DNA from: Haloarcula pellucida
GTDB taxonomy: Archaea; Halobacteriota; Halobacteria; Halobacteriales; Haloarculaceae
Assembly (NCBI RefSeq): GCF_014647235.1
Contig: NZ_BMOU01000007.1
Coordinates: 189,987 to 253,986, forward strand
Direction: 5' to 3'
Length of the DNA stretch: 64,000 nucleotides
The notes under the pieces are model-generated. The model searched no databases. It saw only the letters and a list, made by a program, of their open reading frames with translations, and had not been told where the DNA came from. This document shows, piece by piece, positions 24,526-32,948 of the stretch (its first letter is position 1; every line of letters starts with the position of its first letter). The position numbers and the translations under genes were made by a program.

Positions 24526-25209
24526 CTACAGCATCTCTTTCTGTTCGAAGAGATCGTACAGTTCGTCCATCGTCGAGACGGTCACGTCACACGACGGCGC
24601 GACGGCCGGTTTCGGCTCGAAGCCGACGGCCAGCCCTGCCACCTCCAGCATCGGCAGGTCGTTGGCGCCGTCGCCGACGGCGACCGTCTCCGCGCGGTCC
24701 TCGCCGGTGATGGCCGTCGCGACCTCCAGCGCGTCGTCTTTCGTCCCCTCGATGAGCGGGCCCTCGACGGTGCCGGTGAGCACTCGCGGGCGCTGCCCGC
24801 TCGTGTCTTCCGAGGCGGTTCCCGCCTCGCTCTTCCCGTCAGCGACGGGGAGGCGGTTGGCGACGATGGCGTCGACCTCGACGCCCGCCTTTGCGAGTGC
24901 GGCCTCGACGCCGCGCTCGAATCCGCCAGTGAGGATGACGACGTAGTGGCCCGCTTCTCGAAGTGCTTCGATGACCTCGGCTGCACCGGGCCGCAGTTCC
25001 ACCTCGTCGAAGGCCGCCTGTGCCTGTTCGTCGGGCAGGTCTTCGAGCAGGGCACAGCGCTGGCGCAGGCTCTCGGCGTACTCGATTTCGTCGTTCATCG
25101 CTCGTTCGGTGATCGACGCCATGTCCTCGGCGGTACCGTTCTGATTGCCCAGCAGGACCGTCATCTCGGAGTCCGAAAGCGTCCCGTCGAAGTCGAAGGC
25201 GACTAGCAT
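24526..25209 (-). CDS. serB: phosphoserine phosphatase, 227 aa
   Basis: HAD-family phosphatase for the last step of serine synthesis. Nucleophile Asp6 and acid Asp8 lie in DFDGTLSDSE, motif II is in VILTGGF, the motif III lysine is in EGTKDDA and motif IV is GDGANDLPML. An Ala/Ser/Gly-rich insertion at about 124-142 separates two conserved strands and looks like a lineage-specific loop. The ATG at 25209 gives the standard MLVAFDFDGT start. Confidence 0.93.
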   Translation of the reverse strand: MLVAFDFDGTLSDSEMTVLLGNQNGTAEDMASITERAMNDEIEYAESLRQRCALLEDLPDEQAQAAFDEVELRPGAAEVIEALREAGHYVVILTGGFERGVEAALAKAGVEVDAIVANRLPVADGKSEAGTASEDTSGQRPRVLTGTVEGPLIEGTKDDALEVATAITGEDRAETVAVGDGANDLPMLEVAGLAVGFEPKPAVAPSCDVTVSTMDELYDLFEQKEML

Positions 25210-25294
25210 TGGCCGGGGATAGCACAGCGGGGGTTTCAAACTATCCGGTTTGGACCCGGACGGGTGTTTCGCAGGGGTCCGCCGACGCCGCTCG

Positions 25295-26005
25295 TCAGGC
25301 TTGCTCGGTCGGTCGGGACGGGCCGGCGGTGTCGGTGAGAACGACCCCGACGCGGCGGAGTCCGGCACCGAGGAGGAAGCCACAGAGCGCGATGGGGACG
25401 CCGAACGCGACGCCGACGTACGCGGCATACGCGACGGCCTCGGGCAGCGAGACGACGGTCGTTCCGCCGCCGTACGTCGGGACGCTGGTGCCGTAGCGCG
25501 TCAGCGCCGCGCCGAAGATTGGCGCGATGACCAGTCCGCTCGTCGGGAGGAGCCCGGAGTTCAGCCCCGCGCTGACGGCACCGAGACCGACGAGTACGGC
25601 GGCGGCGAGGAAGACGCCGAGTTCGGGGCTCGTCCCGTCCCACGTCCCCGACACCAGTTCGACGAGCGCATCGTAGCCGACGTTCGCGTCGACCCACCAC
25701 ACCGACCCGAGAGCCAGCGGGACCGTGAGCAGGCCTATCAGCAGTGAGATGTCCAACCGACGACCGAGTAGTGCGTCTCGAACCGGGCCAGTGACCGCCC
25801 GCCGGAGTGGGCCGGCGAGGACGCGATGACTCTCGCGGAGCCCGGTTCGTGCGCTCGACTGCAGTCGTGCTGTTGCCCCGCGGAGTATCGTCCACGCCAA
25901 CGACGTCGCTGTGCGGGCCGTCGCCGCGGCCCAGGAGACGGCCGCGATAGCGAGGGCGACGGCGGTTGTAAGGCTACTGCGGAGGGAGGACTGTGGAGGG
26001 CGCAT
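25295..26005 (-). CDS. haloarchaeal membrane protein, unknown function, 236 aa
   Basis: Not recognised. It starts MRPPQSSLRSSLTTAVALAIAAV, with one N-terminal hydrophobic segment, an Arg-rich stretch (about 45-82) and then four to five hydrophobic segments with Gly-rich loops (TYGGGTTVVSLPEAVAYAAYVG). The topology suggests a small transporter-like or structural membrane protein. A GTG one codon earlier is possible; the ATG at 26005 is preferred. Confidence 0.55.
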   Translation of the reverse strand: MRPPQSSLRSSLTTAVALAIAAVSWAAATARTATSLAWTILRGATARLQSSARTGLRESHRVLAGPLRRAVTGPVRDALLGRRLDISLLIGLLTVPLALGSVWWVDANVGYDALVELVSGTWDGTSPELGVFLAAAVLVGLGAVSAGLNSGLLPTSGLVIAPIFGAALTRYGTSVPTYGGGTTVVSLPEAVAYAAYVGVAFGVPIALCGFLLGAGLRRVGVVLTDTAGPSRPTEQA

Positions 26006-26145
26006 CACGTAGATACCGTCTCGGCATCGACATATTAACTTTTCTGACCGTTCTCTCTGAGGACGTTCGCGCCTCTCGCTATTGCTCCGCGGTTCGCTCC
26101 GCTCACCGCGTCGCTTCGAGGTTCCTCCCTTCGTTCGGAACCTCG

Positions 26146-28326
26146 CTATGGCTTCGGCGGCGGCCCGTCGTAGGCGCCCAAGTCCTGATAGAAGTTCAAC
26201 AGCGCGAACTTCAGTTTCTCCGGGCCGATGTCGACCATCTCCCGGCGTTCCTCGGGTGGAAACGTCCCCCGAACCGCGTAGTCGCGCATGTCCATCTCGG
26301 CGTGTTCCGTGTAGCGCTTATCGAGCAAGACTCGCGCGCCGAAGTCCTCGGGCGAGCGGACCACCCGACCGAGCGCCTGTCTGGTCTTGCGGACCGTCGG
26401 GATCTCGACGGCGTAGCGCCACCCGGCCTCCTCGGTGTCCTCGTCGCCGAACGCCGTCGCGTAGGCGTCCTGCACAGCCTCCATCCGGTCGTCCAGATGG
26501 GGGTACGGAACCCCGAGGACGACGACGGTGCGGGCGTCGTCGCCGTCGTAGCTCACGCCCTCCGCGAGGGTACCCCACAGCGAGGTGAAGAGGACGGCAC
26601 CGTCGTCGTCGGTGAACGCCTCGCGGAGGTCACGCGCCTGCGTGCCGGGTTCGTCCAGATAGCGGGTGCCGCTGACGGCGACCATGTCGTGGTAGCGCTG
26701 GGCCTCGCTATAGGACGGACAGAACACGAGGGTGTTCCCCGGCGTGAACCGGATGACGTCCTCCAGCGTCCGGGCGATGGTCTGCTGGGTCTCGGGGTTG
26801 TCCCGCTCGCTAGAGAACAGGGCGGGCCCGTCGACGGCGTAGGTCCGCCGGCGCTCCTCGGGGAACTGCGCGCCGTAGGCCATCGTCACCGGGTCCGAGA
26901 GGCCGACGACGTCTTCGGTGACGTCGAACGGGCGCAGCGTCGCGCTCATCAACACGGCCGCGTGCAGGTCGTCGAACAGGTCCCGGGTCACCTGTTCGGG
27001 GATGCAGGTGTACAGTTCCGCCCGGCCGTACACCTCGTCGGTACTCTCGTCCCGGCGGACGCTCACGACGGGGTACTGGCCGGCCTCGTCGGATTCGGCC
27101 AGCCAGGCCGAGAGGAAGGCGGCCGCCTGCAAGGTCTGACACTCCTTGCGGGTGTCGAGTTCGCCCTCCTTGAACTGCTCCTCGTAGGTAGCGTCGAGTT
27201 CGCGCCCGAGGTCCAGCGCTTGGTCGACCTCCTCGTGGAAGCCGGGCCCGGTGTACCCCCGGAAGAACGAGAGGGTGAGGTCGTCTTTCTTGTCGTCGTT
27301 GGCGACGGTGACGTCGTCCCAGTGCTCGTCGACGGCCTCCCGGTCGCCGAAGCCGAAGGCGTCCTCGTAGGTCTCGACCAGTGCGTCGCGGAACGTTTCG
27401 AGTACGTTCGCGGCACCGTCGGCCCGGGCGTCTTCGGACTCGGCCAGTTCGTCCAGCGCTTGGTCGAGCGTGTTCTCGGTGAGGGTACGCCGGGCGTGGT
27501 CGCGGGCCGCCGACTCGACGTTGTGGGCCTCGTCGAAGACGGCGACGACGTCTTCTGGCTCCCGTCCGAGCCACCGGAAGAACTGCTCGCGGATGGTGGG
27601 GTCTAGCAGGTGGTGGTAGTTACACACCACCAAATCGACGCCGTCCATCCCCTCTTTCAGTAGTTCGTAGCCGCACAGCCCCTGCTGTTCGGCGTACTCG
27701 TACACGTCGTCGGGCGTGCGCACGTCGTCGTAGAGCCACGCGTAGAAGTCGGTGGTGTCGACGGTCAGGTTCCGGTAGTAGTGATCACAGGTCGACCGTT
27801 CGGACTCCAGTTCGTCGCGCTGCTCCTGCAGGTCGCGTAACTCCTCGACGACGGCGCTTCTGGCCTCCATGGCCTCGCCGTCGCCGGACTGGCCCGCTTC
27901 GAGCAGTTCCCCCTCGCGCCGTTCGAGGTCGGCGATATCGCCCTCGACGTCGACCAGTTCGCGGGTGGTGTCCCGCAGCGCCTGACACTCCTCGTAGTCG
28001 ACGTCGATGTGACACATCGACCCCTTGCCGCGGAAGACGACCGCGCGAAGGTCCTCGTGGTCGGTGATGGCGCGGGCGTCCTCGACGAACTGGCGCATCT
28101 GCTGGTGGACGTTCGTCGTGATGACCACCGTCTTGTTCGTCTCGCGGGCGTGTTCCAGCGCCGGGACGAGCGAGGCCAGCGTCTTGCCGGTGCCACAGGC
28201 CCCCTCGAAGAGGACGTCTCGACCGTCGTCTAAGGCGTCGTAGATGGTGGCCATCGCCTCGCGCTGGTGGTCGTACGGCTCCTCGTAGGGAAAAAAGCGG
28301 AGGTAGCCGTCGTCTGTCGTCGCCAC
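26146..28326 (-). CDS. XPD/Rad3-like ATP-dependent DNA helicase, 726 aa
   Basis: SF2 5'-3' helicase with Walker A EGACGTGKT (about 41-49), DEAH (FDEAHNVES), motif V/VI ALGRVVRSPEDFG and four cysteines in the order MCHI, ECQ, TCDHY and LCGY, matching the iron-sulfur cluster ligands of XPD/FancJ/DinG. A charged coiled segment lies within the Fe-S domain. It is probably a DNA repair helicase. The GTG at 28326 gives MATTDDGYLRFFPYEEPYDH; a TTG at 28353 would add nine residues. Confidence 0.88.
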   Translation of the reverse strand: MATTDDGYLRFFPYEEPYDHQREAMATIYDALDDGRDVLFEGACGTGKTLASLVPALEHARETNKTVVITTNVHQQMRQFVEDARAITDHEDLRAVVFRGKGSMCHIDVDYEECQALRDTTRELVDVEGDIADLERREGELLEAGQSGDGEAMEARSAVVEELRDLQEQRDELESERSTCDHYYRNLTVDTTDFYAWLYDDVRTPDDVYEYAEQQGLCGYELLKEGMDGVDLVVCNYHHLLDPTIREQFFRWLGREPEDVVAVFDEAHNVESAARDHARRTLTENTLDQALDELAESEDARADGAANVLETFRDALVETYEDAFGFGDREAVDEHWDDVTVANDDKKDDLTLSFFRGYTGPGFHEEVDQALDLGRELDATYEEQFKEGELDTRKECQTLQAAAFLSAWLAESDEAGQYPVVSVRRDESTDEVYGRAELYTCIPEQVTRDLFDDLHAAVLMSATLRPFDVTEDVVGLSDPVTMAYGAQFPEERRRTYAVDGPALFSSERDNPETQQTIARTLEDVIRFTPGNTLVFCPSYSEAQRYHDMVAVSGTRYLDEPGTQARDLREAFTDDDGAVLFTSLWGTLAEGVSYDGDDARTVVVLGVPYPHLDDRMEAVQDAYATAFGDEDTEEAGWRYAVEIPTVRKTRQALGRVVRSPEDFGARVLLDKRYTEHAEMDMRDYAVRGTFPPEERREMVDIGPEKLKFALLNFYQDLGAYDGPPPKP

Positions 28327-28400
28327 GGGGGTCCGTTGGCCGTTCTCGGGCAAAAGGGTTCGCCCCAGCAGCTATCCCGCTCGCACTCCTGTCTCTACCC

Positions 28401-29144
28401 ATGTGGCGCCCGGTGCTCGTCGTCGCGGTGGTCGCGCTCGCGGGCTGTTCGGGCCTGTTCGCGAGTGCCGACACGTCCTCCTCGGAGCGTCCGCTGACGC
28501 CCGCGCCGGTGCCCGAGACGACCACAGGCACCGTGGCGCTCCCGCGCGAAAACGGGAGCGTCGACCTCGACCGGATTCTGGACCGGCACGAGGCCGCACT
28601 CGCCGATCGGAGCTTCCACCGCCACGTCGAACGCGAGGGGCCACAGAACACGCGAGACGTGTGGGTCGACCGCGAGCGCGGGATAACCCGCGTCCGGCGG
28701 ACGTTCGGCCCGCTGACCGACGACGCCGTCGTCGCGAACGGGACGCTGTATCGCAGCGTCCGCGACGACCCGGACACGGACTACGTCACCGAACCCAGCG
28801 ACGGCCAGATTCCGTACGTCTCCTCGGCGTCGGGTGCGGCCCGTCTCCGCCTGATCCTCGACGCCGAGGAGTACCACCGTCTCGGGACGGTCCAGCGCGA
28901 CGGTCGGGCGCTCGCCGTCGTCGGATCCAACGACACGGCGGTGCCCGTACCTGGTGCCGACCCGGACCAGACGGTCGCGGTCCGGTCACGCATCTACGTC
29001 GACCGGGCGGGCGTCGTCCGCTACGTCGACTACCGGGAACGCCGCACCGTCGGGGCGGCAGTCGTGATCCGGATGCGGGTCACGACCGGTATAGACCGGA
29101 TTTCCGTGCCGTGGTGGGCAGACGAACTCGGACTGTACGGCTGA
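28401..29144 (+). CDS. secreted lipoprotein, unknown function (DUF7537-like), 247 aa
   Basis: A lipobox LAGC with Cys16 follows a hydrophobic signal, so the protein should be lipid-anchored outside the cell. The rest is a strand-rich domain with RDVWVDRERGITRVRRT and VVGSNDTAVPVPG segments resembling large haloarchaeal lipoprotein families with a LolA/LppX-like flavour. A binding role is possible but not demonstrated. Divergent from the helicase. Confidence 0.6.
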   Translation: MWRPVLVVAVVALAGCSGLFASADTSSSERPLTPAPVPETTTGTVALPRENGSVDLDRILDRHEAALADRSFHRHVEREGPQNTRDVWVDRERGITRVRRTFGPLTDDAVVANGTLYRSVRDDPDTDYVTEPSDGQIPYVSSASGAARLRLILDAEEYHRLGTVQRDGRALAVVGSNDTAVPVPGADPDQTVAVRSRIYVDRAGVVRYVDYRERRTVGAAVVIRMRVTTGIDRISVPWWADELGLYG

Positions 29145-29145
29145 C

Positions 29146-30120
29146 TCAGGCCGTCTCGGGTTCGATGTACACTTTCCGGATGTCGCCGTTGATCGCCTTC
29201 AGCGAGTCTTCGATGGCGGTGATGGCGTCGTCTATCTCCGCTGTCTCCAGCCCATCCGTAAAGATTAGGTCGGCCGAGACGACGACCTCGTTCGGTCCGA
29301 AGTACACCGTCCGAAAGTCGACGATGTCGGTGACGTGTTCGTGGTCGGCGACGGCCGCTCGGAGCTCTCGGCCCACGTCCGCCGGCAGGCTCTCGCCGAG
29401 GATGAGGCGTTTGTTCTCCCACGCCAGCGCCAGCGCGAATCCCATCAGCATGATGCCGATGAGCACCGCCGAAATCTGGTCGTACACGGCGTTACCGGTC
29501 ATCTGTTCGAGGAACAGGCCAGTCAGTGCGATGACGATGCCGGCGAGAGCGATAGTGTCCTCGGTCAGCGCCGTCAACGTCGTCACGTCGCTGGTCTTGC
29601 GGAACGCTTCCCGATAGCTCGACCAGTCGTTGCGCTTCATCTGCCGTCGCATCTCGGCGCGGGCCTTGTACAGCGCCCACGTCTCGAAGGCGAAGGCACC
29701 CAGCAGGACGCTGTAGTTGACCCAGAGGGGGTCGAGCCACGTCGGCGGCGTGAAACTGATGAACAGGAACTCGACGGCACCGCCAGCGGCCTCCCCACCG
29801 TGACCGCCAGCGGCGGTGAGTTCGCTGTACCCGTGTTTCAGGCTCTCCCAGCCCGCGATGCCGAATAGGAACACCGAGACTAGAAAGCTGTAGAAGAACT
29901 GTGCCTTGCCGTAGCCGAAGGGATGCTGTCGGTCGGCCTCGCGTCCGGAAAACCGGATGCCGATGAGGAGGAACACCTGATTGCCGGTGTCGGAGATGCT
30001 GTGGTACGTCTCCGACAGCATCGCGGCGCTCCCGGTCAGGAGGAACCCGAAGAACTTCAGGATCGCGATGGCGCCGTTGGCGACGAGGGCGGCGAGGACG
30101 ACTGATTTACTGCCTGCCAT
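29146..30120 (-). CDS. cation diffusion facilitator (CDF) transporter, 324 aa
   Basis: Six-TM divalent metal/proton antiporter. It starts MAGSKSVVLAALVANGAIAILKF; the TM2 metal site is H40-x3-D44 (SETYHSISDTGNQ), with the usual RFSGREADRQHPFGYGK loop and the TM5 motif TEDTIALAG. A C-terminal cytoplasmic CDF domain (about 245-320) follows. The metal (Zn, Mn, Fe or Co) is not predictable here. The frame is open far upstream, but homology starts at the ATG at 30120. Confidence 0.9.
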   Translation of the reverse strand: MAGSKSVVLAALVANGAIAILKFFGFLLTGSAAMLSETYHSISDTGNQVFLLIGIRFSGREADRQHPFGYGKAQFFYSFLVSVFLFGIAGWESLKHGYSELTAAGGHGGEAAGGAVEFLFISFTPPTWLDPLWVNYSVLLGAFAFETWALYKARAEMRRQMKRNDWSSYREAFRKTSDVTTLTALTEDTIALAGIVIALTGLFLEQMTGNAVYDQISAVLIGIMLMGFALALAWENKRLILGESLPADVGRELRAAVADHEHVTDIVDFRTVYFGPNEVVVSADLIFTDGLETAEIDDAITAIEDSLKAINGDIRKVYIEPETA

Positions 30121-30186
30121 GCCCGGGCAGTCACGAGGCTGGGGGAAAGTGGTTCTGGATTTACGGCTGGAGACGCTATCCGGGAT

Positions 30187-30696
30187 ATGCTCACTGTCGT
30201 CTCCGATACGCACGGCACCGACGGCCACCGACTGGAGGGGCACACGCTCGACGCGGTCAGGGCCGCGGACCACGTCGTCCACGCGGGCGATTTCACCACG
30301 GAAGCCGTCCTCGATGCCGTCGCGGCCGAGGCGTCGGCGCTCACGGCCGTCTCCGGGAACAACGACACGATGGGGGTCCGGGACCGGCTCTCGGACGTGG
30401 CGACGCTCTCGTGGGCGGGGCTGACGGTACTCGTCGTCCACGGTCACGAACACTCGGAGACGGCACTGGGGATGCTCGCGCGACAGGAGGACGCCGACGT
30501 TGTCGTCGTGGGTCACTCACACCGGCCCGAGATCGGGGAACTCGGCGGTCGGTTACTCGTCAATCCGGGGAGTTACGCCGACCCGCGCCGCTATCGGCCA
30601 GCCCACGCCGAACTGGTGGCAGACGACGGACGCGTCCGTGTCCGCCTCCGGTCGCCAGATGGAGCGGTGTTCTCGACGGCGGCCCGAGACCGGTGA
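30187..30696 (+). CDS. YfcE-type metallophosphoesterase, 169 aa
   Basis: Calcineurin-like phosphodiesterase with D7-x-H9 (VVSDTHG), the GD motif (HAGDF), GNND (VSGNNDTMG), VHGHEH and GHSHRPEI. The small size and NPGSYADPR end match the YfcE/MJ0936 family, which hydrolyses model phosphodiesters; the natural substrate is unknown. Confidence 0.9.
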   Translation: MLTVVSDTHGTDGHRLEGHTLDAVRAADHVVHAGDFTTEAVLDAVAAEASALTAVSGNNDTMGVRDRLSDVATLSWAGLTVLVVHGHEHSETALGMLARQEDADVVVVGHSHRPEIGELGGRLLVNPGSYADPRRYRPAHAELVADDGRVRVRLRSPDGAVFSTAARDR

Positions 30697-30837
30697 GAGG
30701 GAACCGGCCGCGCCGCCGGGGAATGCCAGCTGAGAGTGCCAACTGCGGACCGTCTCGCGCCGAGCAGTTCGGCGCGTGTGATACGTTGACACTCGAAAAC
30801 AAAGGGCCTATTGGAGAGTGAAAGACTGGTTTGACAC

Positions 30838-31509
30838 TTACTGGCGGACGTACCAGGCGGCACCGACCATCGCGAGGACGAACGCCCCGCCGGCGAAGAA
30901 AGCGAGTCCGGGCGGGAGGCCACCGAGCAGTTCCGCGCCGCCCTGTGTCGCCGCATCCGCCGTCTGCGTGGCTACGCCGCCGTCGGCGATGGTCCCGTTC
31001 TCGATGTAGTAACTCGGGTCTGGGTCGCCCGTGTCCGCACTGCCACTCCGGACCGTCGGCCCGAACAGTGTCCCGAGTCCGCGCCCGAACACCTGTTGGA
31101 CCAGTACGCTCGCCAGTCCGACGACTGCGAGGGCACCCAGCAGGTTCGACAGCGCGGCCCGCAGTCCCGACGTCTCCTGTTCGTCGCCCGCACAGATGAC
31201 CAGCGGTTGGTTCGCGGGCGCGAACACGTCCATCTCGCGGCCCTTCTCGGAGTAGGCCGTATCGACGACTTCGACGGCACCGGCGTTCTTCAGTTTCTTG
31301 AGATGGTATTGGGTGTTCTGGAGCGACGTCCCCACTCGGTCGGCGAGTTCCGCGGGCGGCGCTGGTTCACGGTTGAGTGCCGCCAGCAACTCGCGGGCAG
31401 TCTCCGAGGAGAGTGCCGAGAGGACGTCGTCTGCGTCCTCGCTGTCGACCCCGATGACCCGGGGTTCCGCGTCGGGAATCGCCGGGTCCCGAGAGGGCAG
31501 CAACGACAT
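30838..31509 (-). CDS. membrane-anchored winged-helix regulator (ArsR-like), 223 aa
   Basis: The N-terminal winged helix-turn-helix at about 25-95 (DVLSALSSETARELLAALN, SLQNTQYHLKKLKNAGAVEVV) is ArsR/HTH_20-like. Two hydrophobic segments follow, at about 121-142 and 198-219, with a Gly/Ser/Asp-rich loop between. The order suggests a DNA-binding head on the cytosolic side tied to the membrane by a hairpin, a haloarchaeal arrangement whose ligands are unknown. Confidence 0.75.
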   Translation of the reverse strand: MSLLPSRDPAIPDAEPRVIGVDSEDADDVLSALSSETARELLAALNREPAPPAELADRVGTSLQNTQYHLKKLKNAGAVEVVDTAYSEKGREMDVFAPANQPLVICAGDEQETSGLRAALSNLLGALAVVGLASVLVQQVFGRGLGTLFGPTVRSGSADTGDPDPSYYIENGTIADGGVATQTADAATQGGAELLGGLPPGLAFFAGGAFVLAMVGAAWYVRQ

Positions 31510-31670
31510 GGGATACGATATGTACTATGGCGTTATGAGTCTTTGCCAAGGTACGACGGTCGTTACACATATCGCTCAAAGACGGATTTGACTCTTCGAA
31601 ATCGGCGGTTTCCGGGCTGCTATCGAACGGTGGCGAAACCTCTTTGTCTGGTGACTGTCAACGGCCGGGT

Positions 31671-31796
31671 ATGCAGGATGTGCTCATCTACGGACTGCTG
31701 GCCGCGGTGCTCGGTTTCTTCTTCTTCATGTACCTGATGCTCCGCCGGACCTTCCAGGGGTTCAGAGAGGGGTTCCAACAGAGCAAGGACAAGTAG
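31671..31796 (+). CDS. small single-pass membrane protein, 41 aa
   Basis: MQDVLIYGLLAAVLGFFFFM begins a hydrophobic helix of about 20 residues, followed by a basic-amphipathic tail RRTFQGFREGFQQSKDK. The layout of one helix and a charged tail, clear start and stop, and intergenic position support a real gene. It ends 43 bases before the aminopeptidase. Function unknown. Confidence 0.6.
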   Translation: MQDVLIYGLLAAVLGFFFFMYLMLRRTFQGFREGFQQSKDK

Positions 31797-31839
31797 CCGG
31801 CGGCGAAAGTGGTTTGGGCCCGTCGCCGGACCCTCCTGT

Positions 31840-32931
31840 ATGGACCCGCGTATCCGCGAACACGCAGAAGTCATCGTCGACCACTCAATCGACCTGAGCG
31901 AGGGCGACGACATCGTCATCGACGCACATCCCGTCGCAGAGGACCTCGTCGTCGCGCTCCACGAACTGGCCGCCGACCGCGGCGCGAACCCGCTTGTCGT
32001 ACAGGAGCGCCTCGGCGAACGGTTCCAGCGCGCGTTCCTCCGCAATCGCGACGAGTTCGAGACACCGGGCCACCTCGAAGCCCTCTACGAGGCGATGGAC
32101 GCCTACATCGCCATCCGCGGGAACGAAAACGTCACCGAAGCCAGCGACGTCGACCCGGAGACCACCGCCGCCTACCAACAGGCCCAGCAACCCCTCCTCG
32201 AAGAGCGCCTCTCGAAGACGTGGTGTCTCACCCAGTACCCCGCCTCGGCCAACGCCCAACTGGCCCAGATGTCCACCGAGGGCTACGAGAACTTCGTCTG
32301 GGACGCCGTGAACAAGGACTGGGACGCCGTGCGAGAACACCAGTCCCAGATGGTCGACGTCCTCGACCCGGCCGACGAGGTGCGCATCGTCTCCGGCGAC
32401 ACCACCGACCTCACGATGTCTATCGCCGGTAACGTGACGCTCAACGACTACGGCGAGAAGAACCTCCCGGGTGGCGAGGTGTTCACCGCGCCCGTCCCCG
32501 ACAGCGTCGAGGGCGAGGTACTGTTCGACAAGCCGCTGTACCACCAAGGTCGGGAGGTCACCGGCGTCTTCCTCCGGTTCGAGAACGGCGAGGTGGTCGA
32601 CCACAGCGCCGAGAAGAACGAAGACCTGCTGACGGAGGTGCTAGAGACCGACGCGGGCGCGAGTCGCCTCGGCGAACTCGGCATCGGCATGAACCGCGAC
32701 ATCGACCAGTTCACCTACAACATGCTGTTCGACGAGAAGATGGGCGACACCGTCCACATGGCCGTCGGCCGCGCCTACGACGAGACGGTCGGTGAGGGCA
32801 ACGAGCAGAACGACTCGGCCGTCCACGTCGACATGATCGTCGACATGAGCGAGGACTCCTACATCGAGGTGGACGGGGACGTCGTCCAGCGGGACGGAAC
32901 GTTCCGGTTCGAGGACGGCTTCGAAGCGTAA
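31840..32931 (+). CDS. M29-family aminopeptidase, 363 aa
   Basis: Cytosolic metallo-aminopeptidase (thermophilic aminopeptidase family). It begins MDPRIREHAEVIVDHSIDL, contains NLPGGEVFTAPVPDSVEG, and has the C-terminal metal region with GIGMN, GRAYDET and HVDMIVDMS, which carries the usual Glu/His/Asp ligands. Length is normal for the short M29 type. It probably trims N-terminal residues of peptides. Confidence 0.9.
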   Translation: MDPRIREHAEVIVDHSIDLSEGDDIVIDAHPVAEDLVVALHELAADRGANPLVVQERLGERFQRAFLRNRDEFETPGHLEALYEAMDAYIAIRGNENVTEASDVDPETTAAYQQAQQPLLEERLSKTWCLTQYPASANAQLAQMSTEGYENFVWDAVNKDWDAVREHQSQMVDVLDPADEVRIVSGDTTDLTMSIAGNVTLNDYGEKNLPGGEVFTAPVPDSVEGEVLFDKPLYHQGREVTGVFLRFENGEVVDHSAEKNEDLLTEVLETDAGASRLGELGIGMNRDIDQFTYNMLFDEKMGDTVHMAVGRAYDETVGEGNEQNDSAVHVDMIVDMSEDSYIEVDGDVVQRDGTFRFEDGFEA

Positions 32932-32948
32932 ACCGGCCGATCAGCGTC

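Noticed and set aside
28326-28353. TTG start of the XPD-like helicase nine codons upstream
   Set aside because: The GTG at 28326 gives an N-terminus closer to the family. The TTG remains possible.
30786-30808. ORB-like sequence ACTCGAAAACAAAGGG
   Set aside because: It has one extra A in the core, lacks the TTCCA start and G string, and stands alone in a short spacer.
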